Positions 25,918 to 38,299 of a stretch of DNA of 64,000 bases are shown piece by piece. A program made the position numbers and the translations under genes. The number at the start of each line of letters is the position of its first letter. The first letter of the stretch is position 1. Origin of the DNA: Bryoerythrophyllum caledonicum. Taxonomy: Eukaryota; Streptophyta; Bryopsida; Pottiales; Pottiaceae. The notes below the pieces were generated by a model. The model was not told the origin of the DNA, did no database searches, and saw only the letters and a program-made list of their open reading frames with translations. Where the stretch lies: assembly GCA_963971425.1 (NCBI GenBank), contig OZ020522.1, positions 718,168-782,167 on the forward strand, given 5' to 3'.

Positions 25918-26198
25918 GAAGAAGAAGAAGAAGAACGCCGGTTCCCGGAGGGAACCGGCGTGAATAAAGTGTCTGTTCGTTCCACTACAAAGACCATGCC
26001 CACAGGACAAGGAGTTAGTAAACTGGAACTACTTCCCTCTCTCGAGGGTAGACACTATGTAACAAGTAACCAAGGAACCACAAACCAACCAACGAGCTAC
26101 AAGCTAACCAACTAGCCAACGAACCACCCACAAATCAAGCAACCAGCCAAAACAACTTCAAAACCAACTAGTACTGATCACTCAAGGCGGGGGAGAAT
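25918..26198 (-). other. LINE copy 2 3' UTR with terminal hairpin and (TTC)n tail
   Basis: ACGCCGGTTCCC (25,935-25,946) and GGGAACCGGCGT (25,950-25,961) form a perfect 12-bp stem with a 3-nt loop, directly followed on the element strand by TTC repeats. The block GGTAGACACTATGT near 26,048 is shared with copy 1 and with the fragment at 40,240. Degenerate AACCAA-type repeats fill 26,070-26,165. Confidence 0.9.
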
Positions 26199-29100
26199 TT
26201 AAGGGGGGTCTTGTGTATCGGGGAGGGCTTGATTGTTTTCGATTTTGCGTTTGTGTAGTAAAATAGACATGGCATATTGAGTAGCGGTGGTGTTAATGTT
26301 TTTAAAGGTGTTTTTGATTGTATCAATGGGTATTTTGAAGGTATCTTCAAGGGTCTTCATAGATGGGATAAAGGTGGTGGCTCGAGCGCCGGATGTGATT
26401 ACAATAAGGGGGTCCACATTCCATCCGAGGGCGATGATGTCGTCGATAAGGGGTTGGTATTTATCTATTTTATTTTGGATTGTTTCCGGGGAGAATCTAT
26501 CATTGCAATATGTGAATTCAATGAATTGAATGGTGTAGTCTTGGTTGATGTTATCAGGTGGTGGGTCATTGTATGATAATCCTTTGACACAAAGGATGTC
26601 TGGTTTGAGCCTAGCGTTGCAATGACATCTTTGGGTCATACACGAGCATGGGAGTAGCCAAGGGAGGACCGTATTCTCTTGTGGATTATTATTATAAGTA
26701 CCGGCGTTCATTAGTATAAAACATCTCGATTTATTGTAGGAGGTGATTAGTTTTCGGATTTCCCATACCGCTTTATTATGTCTTTTAACAATTAGAGAGT
26801 GTATGTGGTGGTTTTGGCATTTGAGTAGGACATGGAGCCATGTGTCTGGGTCCGTTGAGGGGCATATGGGACATGTTATGGATGGAAATCTTTCTATTCC
26901 AAAGAAGAGTTGTTTGCGAGCGTTTCCCATATATTGACCCGTATGGAATTTGATGAGGCACGTTATTTGTGAGTCTGAGATGATGGGGTTTTTCCAAAAA
27001 TTTGTAGAGAGTTCATTGTCTATGTCGTTATTGTTAGTCCATTTTTCTATGTTAGGAATATTTTCTGAGATTGTGTCAAGGTTGTTGTAGAGGTCTTGTT
27101 TTTTGAGATATTTGCCCAGAAATCTAATTGGGCCTTTGTCGGGGGTATCTTCTTTCGAAGGCCAATCCTCTTTTTGAAAGTAGTATGGGGTGGCATGGGC
27201 ATGTTCGTGAGGGTCTTTGGCGTTTTTGTGTGTTTTTTCACGGCCTTCTTTTGCAAGTTTGTCTGCTTGTTCATTGCCATCAATGTTGACATGGGCTCTT
27301 ACTTTGTGAAGTGTTGTGATTTGTGTACGGTTTTGTAACATTTGTACCATTGATGTTAATATAGTTTGGTCGGGGTGGCTATTATGAAGGGTAGGGTGTG
27401 TTATTTGGGTGTTTAGTAGGTAAAGTGCATTTATACAATCTGTGAATATATGTGCAGGTTCATTTTTGTATTTTGTTGTGATGATTTGTAGTGTTTTGTG
27501 AATGGCCATGAGTTCTGCTCTGAGGATATTTTGTAGTCCATAGAGTCTTTTGGCTAGTTTAATTTCTTTGGTGGAATTGTATATGCCATAGCCAGCTTTT
27601 TCTCTGCGCCAAGAGCCCGGGCTAATTTGTTCCGGTGGCTTAAAAGAGCCGTCGGTGTAATAACTGTGTGCGGGGTTAAATTTTGGTGTGGTATGAGTTG
27701 GGTAGTCTGGGAGAGGGGGAGGTGTGACGGAGTAGTTTAATGTGTTGTTGACATAGTTTAATTTTGACTAGTTTTACTTTTGTTTACGGGGGTTTGTATG
27801 GGTGTTGGTGGGGCCGGTTTTGTGTATGGTCGTTGTATGTCTAGATTGTCTGTTATGGAGGTAAGTTTCGCAAGTTGTTCTAGGGAGCCAAGGGTTTGGT
27901 TTTGATGATGGACGCATATTATTTGTAGTGTAGATGGCTCAGTTCGGGGGTTTTTTTAGCTCGGGTGGAATATTAGGTTCTTTGTATGGTATTGTGTCTA
28001 CTTCGAATCGTGCAATGATGTGGAAACGTGGGAATAGGTTTGAATGTTGGTTATTATTTTGGTACCAATTGTTGTTCGGTGTGACGATGATTGTTTTTGT
28101 GTTATTTGGATCGTGTTTGGCGGCAAGTCTAGCCCAATGTATGGCTTGTTTTGTGTCTTTCTCGTTGTGGGGGTGAGCTATGCCATTTCCGATCCATTTG
28201 TGGTCAAAGGCCTTGCCTAGGGATCCAAATATTTTGTCTCTTTCGTACGGTGAGTAAAATTTATTTAGTTTGGTAGGACATGTGATCAGGGAGGAAAAGT
28301 ATGAGTGTTCAATGTTAAAGGTTGAGATTAGTGAGTCTAAAATGGGGGTGGGTATTGTGTATTGCGCATTTTTGAGGGGGTCATTTTTTGGTATTCGATA
28401 TTTATACCTTTGGTAAAGCCATATTAGTTCAGTTTCAAAGGTTTGGGTTGTTGGTTCAATGTATGTAGGGGTTTGTAATTTTGTATGATATTAATTCCAT
28501 AACCATTGGAGTCGGGTAATGGGTATGGTGTATAAATGTCGGCCGTTTTCTTCGTATAGATGTGCTTGATTGTTATCTATTTGAATTGTGTTTGAGGATG
28601 TATGGATATCATTTTCGGGGTTGCATTCTGTTCTGTAGATGTTAAAGAGTGGGATAATTATGGGTGGTGTTACGGATCTTGAGTCTGAGAACTGTTCTTG
28701 GGGGTGGTGGGCTAGGATGATATCCGAGTATGCTTTGTTTTGAATTTTTTGGTAGTATTGTTTTAGTTTTTCGGTGTTATGTGTGGAGGTATTGGTGTCG
28801 TGTCGTGGAAAAAGGTCTCTTTGGGGGAGCCATTTATTATATATGTTATCATTGTGTTGCCATTGGCATAGATATTTTGTGTAGGTATTTTGTATGTTAT
28901 TTGTGTCTGTGTGTTGGATATGTTTATGGCATATGATGTCATTAATGGAATATGTGGTAGGGTTTTTGGGATGTATGTTGGGGGGCGGGGGTGGGGGTGG
29001 TATGTGTGTGGAGGGTTTTCGGGATTTATTGGTGTGGGGATATTTCTTGGGTTGATGTTATTATTGAGGGTGATGAATGAGTCTTTAAGTATATGGGAGT

Positions 29101-32100
29101 ATAGATGTATGTTACAAGGAGTACGACATATATTGGGGCATGTTTGGTGGCAAAATAATTGTTTAGCAATATTTAGGGCACTTTTTAATAGTTTGGATGG
29201 GGTGAAGTGGTAGGTTTTGAAGTCTTCGTTGTTCATGATGTGTGTGCCGTTGGGTAAAGTGATTTGGGCTAGTTCAAAAATATTTTTTGAGAGGAGTTTT
29301 TGTAGAAGCTTTTGGGAGAGTTGGGCATTGAGTGTGTTGTGGTTTAGTGATTCTTGCCTCCATAGTGTTTCAAGTGTTGTGGGATTAATGAGGAAGTTTG
29401 GAAGTGTGCTTTTAAGGTGGGTTTTGGCTATATGTTTTAATAAGAAGAATGTTCGTGTTATTGGTGATCTTATACAGTCACTTTATTTAATTTTGGATAT
29501 GTTTTCGGCGCCACCGTATTGGGCGAGGATGTAATGAGTTAATCCATTATAAATTTTTCCAAGTCTACCTTTATCGTTTAAGGCATTTTGTAGTTGTTCG
29601 CCTATACATCGGAGATATGCGTTTTTTAGGGAAAAAGCTTCAAGTCCAAATAGGTTATGTGGGAGTTGTGTTATTGCGTTTGACAAACATTTCGGTAATC
29701 CACATATGGTTTTTTGTATGGCGATTATTTTTTTATCAAGTTTTTTTGATGGGTGGCATAGAGTATGGTACGCCATAAAAACTGTATGCCACACCTGGGC
29801 GTAGTACGGTATCAACCATTTTTATTTTTTGTTTCATGGTGGCCGGACATGTTGTTAGCTCTTTGCATTGTTTGATGAGCTTTGTGGTTGTAGTGTGAAT
29901 TTGGATTTTCCATTTTAGTGAGGGAACAAGATTTGTACCTAGGTATATGTACGGTTCGTTTGGGTGTAGTATAGGAATTGGTTGGTTGCAGTAGTTGATG
30001 TTGGAGGTTTGCGTTAGGGCTTTGAAAGTGGTAGGGTTTAGTTTAGATTTGTTTGGGCATCCGGTGGAGGCACATTTTGGGACCCCCACATCCATGCCAG
30101 TCCATTTACAATATCTATCAATTTTATTGAGTTGTATTTGGATTGATTTGATTTTGTTAGTTATGGTGGCTAGGTCATCCGCGTATGCGGCGGAGTTTAT
30201 TGTGACTTGTGATGTGCCGAAAGTATATCCGTTATTGCCTCTTTCTAGCCATCTAAGTAGTGGTTCTAAAAATATAATAAATAGGTATGGGCTGAGGGTG
30301 TCCCCTTGTATAGTTCCTCTTTGGATGGGTATAGGTTTTGTTTTCCCAAAGTGTTCACCGGTATAGCAGGTAGATGAATGGGAATAGATGTTTCCAACAA
30401 GTGTAGTTGCCTCTTTTGGGTAGCCAAGGTCTGTCATTATTGCTAAAAGTCTGGCATGGTCAATTGAGCTAAAGGCATTTTTGAAGTCCACGTATAATAT
30501 GTATATATCTTGGTTAGTGAATTTTGCGTCTTCTAGTGCGGCTATTATAGTTTGTATTTGTCGTGCGGTACTTCTCTCCGCTCTAAATCCTTCTTGACTA
30601 TCATGTAGGATTTTGAATTTTTCGCCGTATGAGGATAGTATGTGGGTGAGTGTACTAGTAAAATGTTTATATATTGTGTTAGCAAGTGCAATTGGTCTAT
30701 GGTTGGGTAGCATGGACGGATCACCTTTTTTGTATAGTAGAATTGTTGTACTGGTTTTCCATGAGTTTGGTATTTGTTTTTGTTTATAGCAGTGAGAGAA
30801 GAATAGGAATAGTAGTTTATGAATTCTTGGAGGCATGTTTTTGAGTATTGAGTTTGGTATGCGGTCTGGGCGTGGGGCTTTATTATTTCCAAGATTTTGA
30901 AGGCATGTCTCGTATGTGGCTCTGTTGAGGTATTTATGTATTGGGATTTTTGGTTCGCCCCGTTTGTCAAGGGTATATCCGTCCAGGTCATGCCATGGGT
31001 ATTGGCGTACTGCGCATGTACATTCTATTGTATGTTGTAATTGGTAATTACATGTTGGTACTGTTGGTCTATTGGTTTTTGTTTGTTGGTTAAATATTTC
31101 ATTTGCGATGTCTTCGGGGCTAGTTAGAATATTATTATATTGATCTGTGATACAGTCCATTGGCGGGGATTCAAGGTTTTTAAAGACTTTTTTGTTAATT
31201 TTTTTGGGGCTGATTTCATATAGTTGTCTGTATTTTGAGATGGCTTTTTTAATGTTTTCTTTGGTGTATTTTGTGATTATTTTCCAGGCTTATATGTTGG
31301 CTTTTTTAGCAATTATCGCGATATCTTTTATCCATGTATCGTGGGGAAGGTCCGTAGGCGGCGGGGTAGGAATTTGGATGTGTTGTATAGTGAGTAGTTT
31401 CTTGTGTATGGGGTGGTTTCGCCATTGAGGGTTGTTTTTTACAATTCTAATGGTTTTACGTATGATATGGTATGTGGTTAAGTGTTGTTTCCAAGTTTTA
31501 GAAAGTTTGCGGGGTAAATACCCGCCTTGTTGAGAAGTTCTGTTTGTCATTTTGGGTATTGGATGTGCTCTACAAGTTTGTTCTAGTGTGTCAGAGATTT
31601 TATTGATGAGTTTGTCTAGGGTGTGGCATGCTTCTTGCCATTGTGTTTGTGTTAATTGACTATTATTTTCAAGCGTGTTTATAAGGGAGTCTATTTGTAT
31701 GGAGTTTTCTTCGAAGAGTTTTGTGTTGAATTTTTCTATGTTGGTTTTTGGGATGGGGTTGAGTATGCGTATAGTGTCTTTGTTTGGGATTATAGGAGTT
31801 CTACTAATTAGTGTGTTATTTGGGATGTGCAGTTGTATGGGTGAGTGGTCCCAGTTGAGAATAATATCATTGTTTGTTGTGGAGGTGTATTGTGTATTGT
31901 TGTTTGTATTTATATAAAATCCATCTATTAGACTCCAATCACTATAATTATAGCCACCTTGTCTAGAGAATTGTGTATCGGGATTGATGTAAGTGAAGTT
32001 TAAATTTTCTGTGAAGCGACGCCATTGGTAGTCATTGTTTTGAGGGGGGGTGTGTTGGTTTCCATTTTGGCGGCCAATTAGTGCTATGTCTCTGTTGAAG

Positions 32101-33202
32101 TCTCCACATAATAGGTATGTGTGATTGGGATTATATTAATTTGGGATGTAATAGTGTTTTGTATATCTAAGAGGAATCTAGTATCTTCGGGATGGGATGG
32201 CATATACATGTGAAAGATTAACCACGGTTGTAGTGGGTGATTAGTGATTTTAATTATTTGAATGTATGGTGATATGTGCATTGGGGTAGGGATTTTATTG
32301 ATGTTGCCTGGGAATGTATATCTTTTGTGTATTAATGTAAGGAGGCCACCTCGGCTCGGTGTGTATGGTCTCCGTTGTTGCATGCATCTTGTAAGTGCAT
32401 GTGTATTATTAAAGATGAGTTTATAGTTTTGAAATATATTTTGTATATATTTTGTAGATTTTGTGGCGGTTAGTTTTGTTTCTTGTATAACTATGAGGGC
32501 CGGTGGTGTGTCTGTGTTTGTGAGCTAGGAAGGGCAATGTTTAGTGAGGAGGCATTCCATGTGATTATGTATGTATTTTCTTGGTTTGATCTAATGTTTT
32601 GATTTTGAGGAGGAATGAAGGGAAGGGGTGGGGGTGGGTGGGTGTATTCTGGTTTAGGGTCTAGACATTTTAGTGATTCATTTATGAGGCTGTTAGGGAG
32701 GTAAGGGAATTTTATTTTTATTGTGTCATTTGAGGGTGGTGTGTCTTGACTATGTAGGAAGTCGTATAGTCTTTTATGTATTGAGTTCTCATGGTTTATA
32801 ATATTTTGGTTGTTTACCAAGAATTCAGTATAAGGGTGTGGAGTGTAGATGTGGCGTTCTGGTGGGTTTTGTAAGTTTAGTAAAGTTTGTAGAAGTGTAT
32901 TGGTCCATGTAATTGTGTTCAAATATTGTGGGTTTAGAAGGTGGTTACATTCATCTATGTTTGGGTGAGTAGTGATTATTAGTGCATATAGAATGTGGGG
33001 TGGTGGATGCATATTTATTTTTTGTTGTATGTATTGGGCGATGTTTGGGTGGGAGGTGTTGTGTATGTGTGTTTTTTAAAAGTGGTGCGAAGGATTTTGC
33101 AATGTGTCCATATTCTGGTTGGATTTTTATGGTATTAGGTATGAAGTATATTTTGGCATTTTTTTTATGTGTTCTAGGGTGTCTTTTTAGTATATTTGGC
33201 AT
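26199..33202 (-). pseudogene. LINE copy 2 ORF2, frameshifted APE-RT-RNase H-RLE polyprotein
   Basis: The protein is recoverable as separate pieces: 33,202-33,012 onward (start MPNILKRHPR), 33,012-32,491 (ends with the WNASSLN of the APE domain), 32,383-32,084 (GGLLTLIHKR, YMPSHPED), 31,550-31,290, 31,160-29,736 (reverse transcriptase with VDFKNAF, GTIQGDTLSPYLF and AYADDL), 29,815-29,483, 29,236-28,763, and 27,509-26,199 (end of RNase H with GNEQADKLAKEG, the CCHC knuckle CPICPSTDPDTWLHVLLKC, then KRHNKAV, KPDILCV and IEFTY). The reading frame changes several times between pieces, so no intact protein is made. Within the pieces the sequence follows copy 1 closely, which supports the domain calls there. 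NKAPGPD of copy 1 reads NKAPRPD here. Confidence 0.9.
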
Positions 33203-33247
33203 GGGTCCGGGGTTGGTCTCGATGTCTCCTCCAGTTAGTATTAATAG
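33203..33247 (-). other. 2A ribosome-skipping peptide motif, LINE copy 2
   Basis: On the minus strand the translation is YYKLLILTGGDIETNPGP immediately before the ORF2 methionine at 33,202. The core is identical to copy 1, while the flanking residues and several codons differ, as expected if the peptide is under selection. Confidence 0.85.
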
Positions 33248-33613
33248 TTTATAGTATGTGGGATTTTTTATTTGGTTTAGCGTTTTTTGTTTTTGAATAT
33301 GGTTTTGGTGTATTATTTCGTGTTTCCTTGATTTGTTTTTGTATGTGTGTGTATGCGTTTCTTTGGTGACGTGTGGTTGTATATGTGTGTGTATGTGTAG
33401 TAATGTGATAAATGATGTGTTTTATGTTTAGGATTATAGTTGTGTTCGAGTGAGTTATTTTTTGGGTGCGTGTGTTTGTTTTGGGTTTTTTTAGTGGTGT
33501 TAGATATATGTGTATTTCTATTGTTAAGTAGGCTTGTTGTGCGTTCATTTTAGGCGTGTTTGTAGATATTGATGTTGGTGGGGTTTGAGTTGTAGTGGTT
33601 TTCTGTTTTGTGG

Positions 33614-34261
33614 TTAGGGGTGGAGTTGTATGGGTGTTGGTTTTTGTGTTTGTGTTTTTGATTTGTGTGTAGAGAGGGTTATATGGGTGGTGGTGAGTGT
33701 TTGTTGGAGGTGTATTTGGGGTAGCGTTCGTATATTGTTTGTGGATGTGTGAGTTGTGTCTTTGGAGTATATATGTAATAGAGGTGTGTTTGTGTTGAGT
33801 TTGGGTATTTTGTATGTATTTTTCCAAAAGATATTCATACCGTAATGGTATATATGGTGACATTGCTTGTAGATGTGGAGTTTAAAACTCCAAAACCAAT
33901 ACATTTGTCTATCATGTGGTCTCATAGCTATGCATATATTTGTGGATGTGTAGTAACTGTGGTATAGGCTCTGTCTAGAGTGTGTGGTGGCTTGGGGGGA
34001 AGATATAGAGACTATAGAGAGGTGAGAGTGTGTTTCTACTAGTGGTGTGAGGTGGTATAGTACTAGTGTAATCAAAGTGGGGGAGTGGTGACTATGAGAG
34101 AGTGCAACTAGTGTGGAGGGTTCTATTGTAGTAAGCGTGATAGTACCATTTAGCATATCGTAGTACGGTAGGGGGAGTATATGAGAATGGATAACAATTA
34201 CACTAAGCAAAGGGGTGCAAGAAAGGAGTAGGAGAATGTGAGAGATAGTTATGTTAGCCAT
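33614..34261 (-). pseudogene. Linker frame upstream of the 2A in LINE copy 2, with a signal-like hydrophobic start
   Basis: An ATG at 34,261, about 50 bp after the ORF1 stop, opens a frame in register with the 2A and ORF2. It begins MANITISHILLLLSCTPLLS, a hydrophobic run like a signal peptide or membrane anchor, and is followed by a His/Thr/Ser-rich stretch. A TAA at 33,612-33,614 interrupts it. Downstream the same frame reads RKHEIIHQNHIQ and on into the 2A. In copy 1 the equivalent position is filled by the CAA repeat, so the ancestral upstream product is best judged from this copy. I see no known domain. Confidence 0.45.
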
Positions 34262-34311
34262 ATTCACCTTTGTGGCTCCATATTGGTGGTGTCTTCGGCC
34301 GTGGTCCTTGA

Positions 34312-35802
34312 TCAATCCACGTTTGAGTGGTCTTCTAAGGTTGGAATGGTTGGGGGTCTTGTTCCTGTAATTTGTTGCATAGCCATCAGAGCAGACGCCA
34401 TTAGTTGCTCCACATTTGAGAGCTTAGCTTGTAACTCATTGGTGCGGTTGTCAGTGTAAGCTTTTGTGTCCTTGATGATGTCTTTACGGAGGGTGGTGAG
34501 CTCTTGGCGTAGTCTCTTTTTGCCTGTATCAATGATGGAGGTCATTTCTGATCTGGTAACTCCTGGAGGAGTTGGGGTGGCTTGGAGAGATGCCACCGTG
34601 TTCACAAGTGCTTTGTTGATGTCGTTAAAGCCCCATTTCTCCAGGAGGATAGTGGAGGGGGGGTGATCACCTTCGAGGCTACGGCGGTGGGGGGAGACCT
34701 CCATTTGGTGTCGCCCTATAGTGAAGGTTTTGTTCAGGAACTGGCGGTAGATGATGGGATTAGGGAATTGCACATTGGCACTGCCATTGTGCATTCCTCT
34801 CTGCTGCCTGTGGAACCAAAGGGAGATGACGTTTTTGGCATCGAAGGTTTGATGGATAGCCGCCGTGGTTTCTGCCACACTTATAAGGATGGGGAGATGG
34901 GAGAGGGTGACTGTAAGTGCGTCCTTCTTGGCTCTGTCTGCAGGAGAGAGGCTACCAGAGCTACTAACACGTGCAGGGATGTGCAGGGAATTACCACACA
35001 CCTCATGATGTGTGGTAATTTGATGGAGCTCGAATTTCTTGGCTTGTTGAGGGGTTGGGGCTACTATGAAGGCATGTGATTCTTCCTGTACCTTCTACAC
35101 ATCGGTGATCTCGAACTCTAAGTTTCTCGAGAAATTGTTTGTTACTACATCCTGGAAGAGTGTGTATGCAGCAACACCCTGAACAGTTCCACTCCTGATT
35201 CGTACTGATAGGTTTCTTCTAGCCACCGCATGGAAAGTCTTGCACACTTTCCCTAGGGAGGCTTGTCCTGTAGGGTCCAAGTGTAGAATAAAATACCGGG
35301 TGCCTCGAAGGAGAGCAATGGCGTCGACCTCCGGTCTAAGAAGATGTAGTTTGATGATACCGGACCAAATACCCTTTTGTCCCTCTTTTTTGGCCCCTTT
35401 GCAGAGGACTGCAATGGGGTCCATCAGGTTAGTGCCTAGTGGCATCCTCATGTGTTCTAGCCTAGCCATGGTAAGCTTCTTTACATCATCGTGGTGCATG
35501 GGGTGGTGTGGTGGTTCAAAGTGTATTGCCACATGGAAGTCATATGATAAGCTAGTTATAGGATTTGTAGGGATATCGAAGGGTACCTGTGTAATGTTAT
35601 AATGTTGCCCTTCAATATTGTCATAACGCACCGAAGAGCATAATAGCTGCGGGATCCTGGGATATGCCACGGTAGCTCCTACGGCCTCCTCTGCCTCTTC
35701 TTTGGGCACTCCCCGCGTAATCATATCTCTGACAGTCTCTCCACTGAACAGGGGCTCCTGTCCCACATCTATGGCAAGTTTTTCCATGATGGAAAAACCC
35801 AA
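34312..35802 (-). pseudogene. LINE copy 2 ORF1 (one in-frame stop)
   Basis: The frame runs from about 35,802 (LGFSIMEKLAIDVGQEP) to a TGA at 34,314-34,312, with a single stop at about 35,095 after LEFEITDV. It aligns with copy 1 ORF1 over its whole length: LGFSIMEK with LGFHAMNW, SSVRYD with SSTRVD, GKVCKTFHAV with GKVCKSYDSL, and LEKWGFNDINKALVNTV with LTRLGFSDINSAVVNAV. The last 120 residues are charged and heptad-like (coiled coil). The first codon is uncertain: 35,802 is TTG, and the ATG of SIMEK at 35,787 may be used or a 5' exon may exist. Confidence 0.75.
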
Positions 35803-38299
35803 CTAGAAACGAAATGAAGAGAGGTTAGCGGCAGAAACTTGGATGGGGTTGGGGGACTTACCTCTTGCTTTCTTGGAGGGTGTTGGGCCTTCATATGTCA
35901 TTAAGACTGACTTGCTGGTGTCCGAGGTCTTTTCATAGCCTGGAGAGGAGTTTTCCGTATCCATGACATCCATGCTTGTTGAGGATGGGGACTGCTGATG
36001 TAGGAGGTGTTGAGGTCGCTGGGTTAGGGGTTGTCGGGGTTTGTACTTGCTGGAGGGTCGTTGATGTTGAGGTAGGTCTCCAGGGAGAGGGTCGCTAGGT
36101 AGAAGGCCGCTGAGAGGTCTGCTGGATAGAAGATCGCTGGGTAGGGGTCGTTAGGTGAGGGTCGTTGGATAGAGGGAGGTCGTTGGGCCTGGGGTGGGAG
36201 GTCGCTGGGTTAGAGGAGGGGCGTCGGGTTGGGAGGTCGTTGAGGACTGGTGGGGATTAACGACGAGGGCGCTGCACAATAAAAGTCTCGTCTCAGCTTC
36301 TTCCGAGTACTGCACGTTGTTGGTCCTGTGTTCCTCTCCTGCGCACGTCTTCTGTGTTCTTCTACTGGCCTGCGTCGATTCCTTTGAGTGAGCTCCTCTT
36401 GTCCACGTTCCTTCAGCACGTCTGGTGCTTCGGGGGCCCGGCTTCGTGTCTTCTTGTCTTTGAGGGCCCGACTTTGTGTCTTCGTGTCTGCGGGGGCCCG
36501 GCTTCGTGTCTTTGTGTCTTCGGGAGCCCAGCTTCGTGTCTTCGGGTCTTGATCTGCTGGAGCTACAGGGAGTTGAGCTTGTTCGCCTGTTGGTCCGTGT
36601 GTTGCAGGGCCTATTCGTCGGTTCGTTTTCTTGTCTTCCTTGTGCGTTTGCAGCAGTCGGTACGCTCCTTGCTCTTATATTCTTGTTTTCTGTGTACCTT
36701 GTTGTGCAGCCAGTGCTCTCCTCGTGGGTTGTACGTCTGTGCGCCTCGTGTGGACTCTGCACCTGTCTGGTCTTTACTTCTTGTATGTCTGTCTTCTTTC
36801 TTGTTTCATATGCACGTTTTGTTCTCTTCGTCTTGTGTGTGCGCCTCTGTGTGTCAGTTGCTCTGCTTCCAATATCTAGTTGTCCGTCCCGGCTGGATTG
36901 TACTACCCGGCTCTTGTCCTGCATGTGCGTACAGTAGTCTCTGTTGCTGGCTTGCTGGGTTGTTGAAGCTGGGTTGGGTGTTGTTGCCTGTGAGCTAAGG
37001 TTTATCTATTAGATTGGGTCTATGTCTTGTTCTAGTGGGTCCTGTTTCTAGTAGTGGTAGGTATAGGATTTGCTGCTGTCGATTTGTCTTTGCCTATAGC
37101 CCTGGGTTTCCTAATGGTGTGTTGCAGGGATGTTGAATCTTGTTGTCATGCTGGTGACGAAGGGCTTGTGGGTTTACTGAGGTTGGCTTTGGTTAGGCAG
37201 GTTCGGGAGTGACGAGTGTTGAGGTGCTGCTTCTCTTAAAGGTCTGCAAAACACAGAAAAATTTGGCAGCGCTTCCGCGCTCTACTACGGACGTGAAGAA
37301 CCCTAAATATGTTTATCATATTGTTGTTTATTTAGGGTTAAGATGTTCTTTGTTGACGTTAGTGTTATCACTACTGGCTATGTATGTAATGTGAGCTACT
37401 GAATTTTAAAGAGAGGGTTTTGGAACAGAGGGTTTTGGTTTATGCGCTATGGATTAATTATCTATTGCAATAACTAAGAGAAAATGAGGAGGTGAAGGTT
37501 TTTAGAGATACTCACAGAGATATGTGTATATCTTGTTTGTGGAGATCTTGGCGAGTTTGTTCCCGGTGGTTGGCTAATCGTGCTTGCTTCCTCCTGGTTG
37601 CTGCTGATCACTGGTGCTTGCTGTTTGTTGGCGTGTCTGCTCCTTCCTGCTCGCTGTTGATCCCTGCTGCTTATTGCTGCTTGCTACGCTGTTGTTGCTT
37701 GGCGTCCTTACTGCTTGTTGCTTGTTGTGCGTCCTCACTACTGCTTGTTGTGCGTCCTTATTGCTGCTTGCTATTGATCGCTGCTGCTTGCTGCTGACTG
37801 TTTACTACGTCTGGTTGGACTTACTCGCTGACATCGGCTGGTTGGGCGTGCGTGTATGCTTGTTGTTGATTGCTTGCTGCCGATTGTTGGTCTTGTTTTC
37901 TCTGCACTAGTGGAATGTAACGATCTGGGAAGGGGAGGTTTAGTGACCTAATGAGGAGGCGTTCAGATCTAGTATCCGTCCTATAGATCTAGGGTAGATC
38001 TTGTGTAAGGGTTCTGCTAAACCTATGTGCCAACACTTGCTCCCAGGCTTTCAGTAAACACACAACAAAGATCTTTGCACAACTCACCCGTTCACTTTTC
38101 TACCCCTAGATCTAATGTGTGAGCTCTTTCCAACGTAGTCTGCTTCCCCAGCCTCTTCTTTCTCTCAAAACTAAAATGTGGGGAGCTCTCACCAAGGCCA
38201 GCCACCTCTTTGTGCCCACAGTCTTGTTTTTCGAGACTAGGTCACACCTCCCCTAACCACAAATCTCGGAGCTCACTCAGCCATCACTCTTCTCCTAAT
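35803..38299 (-). other. LINE copy 2 5' region
   Basis: This is 2.5 kb from the 5' target-site duplication to ORF1. It contains a basic, R/T/E-rich frame of 257 codons (36,924-36,151), a 30-bp minisatellite (36,430-36,550), and degenerate GCT/GTT-rich short repeats at 37,590-37,800. A tandem of about 20-bp GGTCGCTGGGT-like units covers roughly 36,010-36,240. Splice-like sites (GTGAGT near 37,521; TGTTTTGCAG near 37,247 on the minus strand) hint at a leader intron, but I cannot confirm it. By position it should carry the promoter of the element. Confidence 0.6.
36430..36550 (-). repeat. 30-bp minisatellite encoding 10-residue repeats
   Basis: Four exact-period 30-bp units start at about 36,432, 36,462, 36,492 and 36,522 (GGGGGCCCGGCTTCGTGTC type). 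On the minus strand they encode R-[RQ]-x-[EK]-D-T-K-x-G-[PS] repeats inside the basic 5' open frame. Confidence 0.9.

Larger units (their letters stand above)
25918..38299 (-). mobile_element. LINE copy 2: full-length 12.4-kb dual-endonuclease LINE with 2A peptide, coding regions decayed
   Basis: On the minus strand the element runs from 38,299 (5' end) to 25,918 (3' tail). It is bounded by a 14-bp direct repeat and so is a complete insertion. The order is a 2.5-kb 5' region, ORF1 (35,802-34,312), a linker frame (34,261-33,614), the 2A motif (33,247-33,203), ORF2 (33,202-26,199) in at least six frame pieces, a 3' UTR, a perfect 12-bp hairpin and (TTC)n. All domains of copy 1 are present. It defines the true length of the family and shows that the CAA tract of copy 1 is not an ancestral part. 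It stands tail to tail with copy 1. Confidence 0.92.

Noticed and set aside
35803-35861. Splice-like GTAAGT...TTTCTAG pair just upstream of ORF1 in LINE copy 2
   Set aside because: Joining the upstream ATG frame (MDVMDTENSSPG) across it puts ORF1 out of frame, so an intron cannot be supported.
36354-36998. 214-codon + strand frame rich in Cys, Leu and Ser
   Set aside because: It is the antisense of the LINE copy 2 basic 5' frame and its minisatellite.
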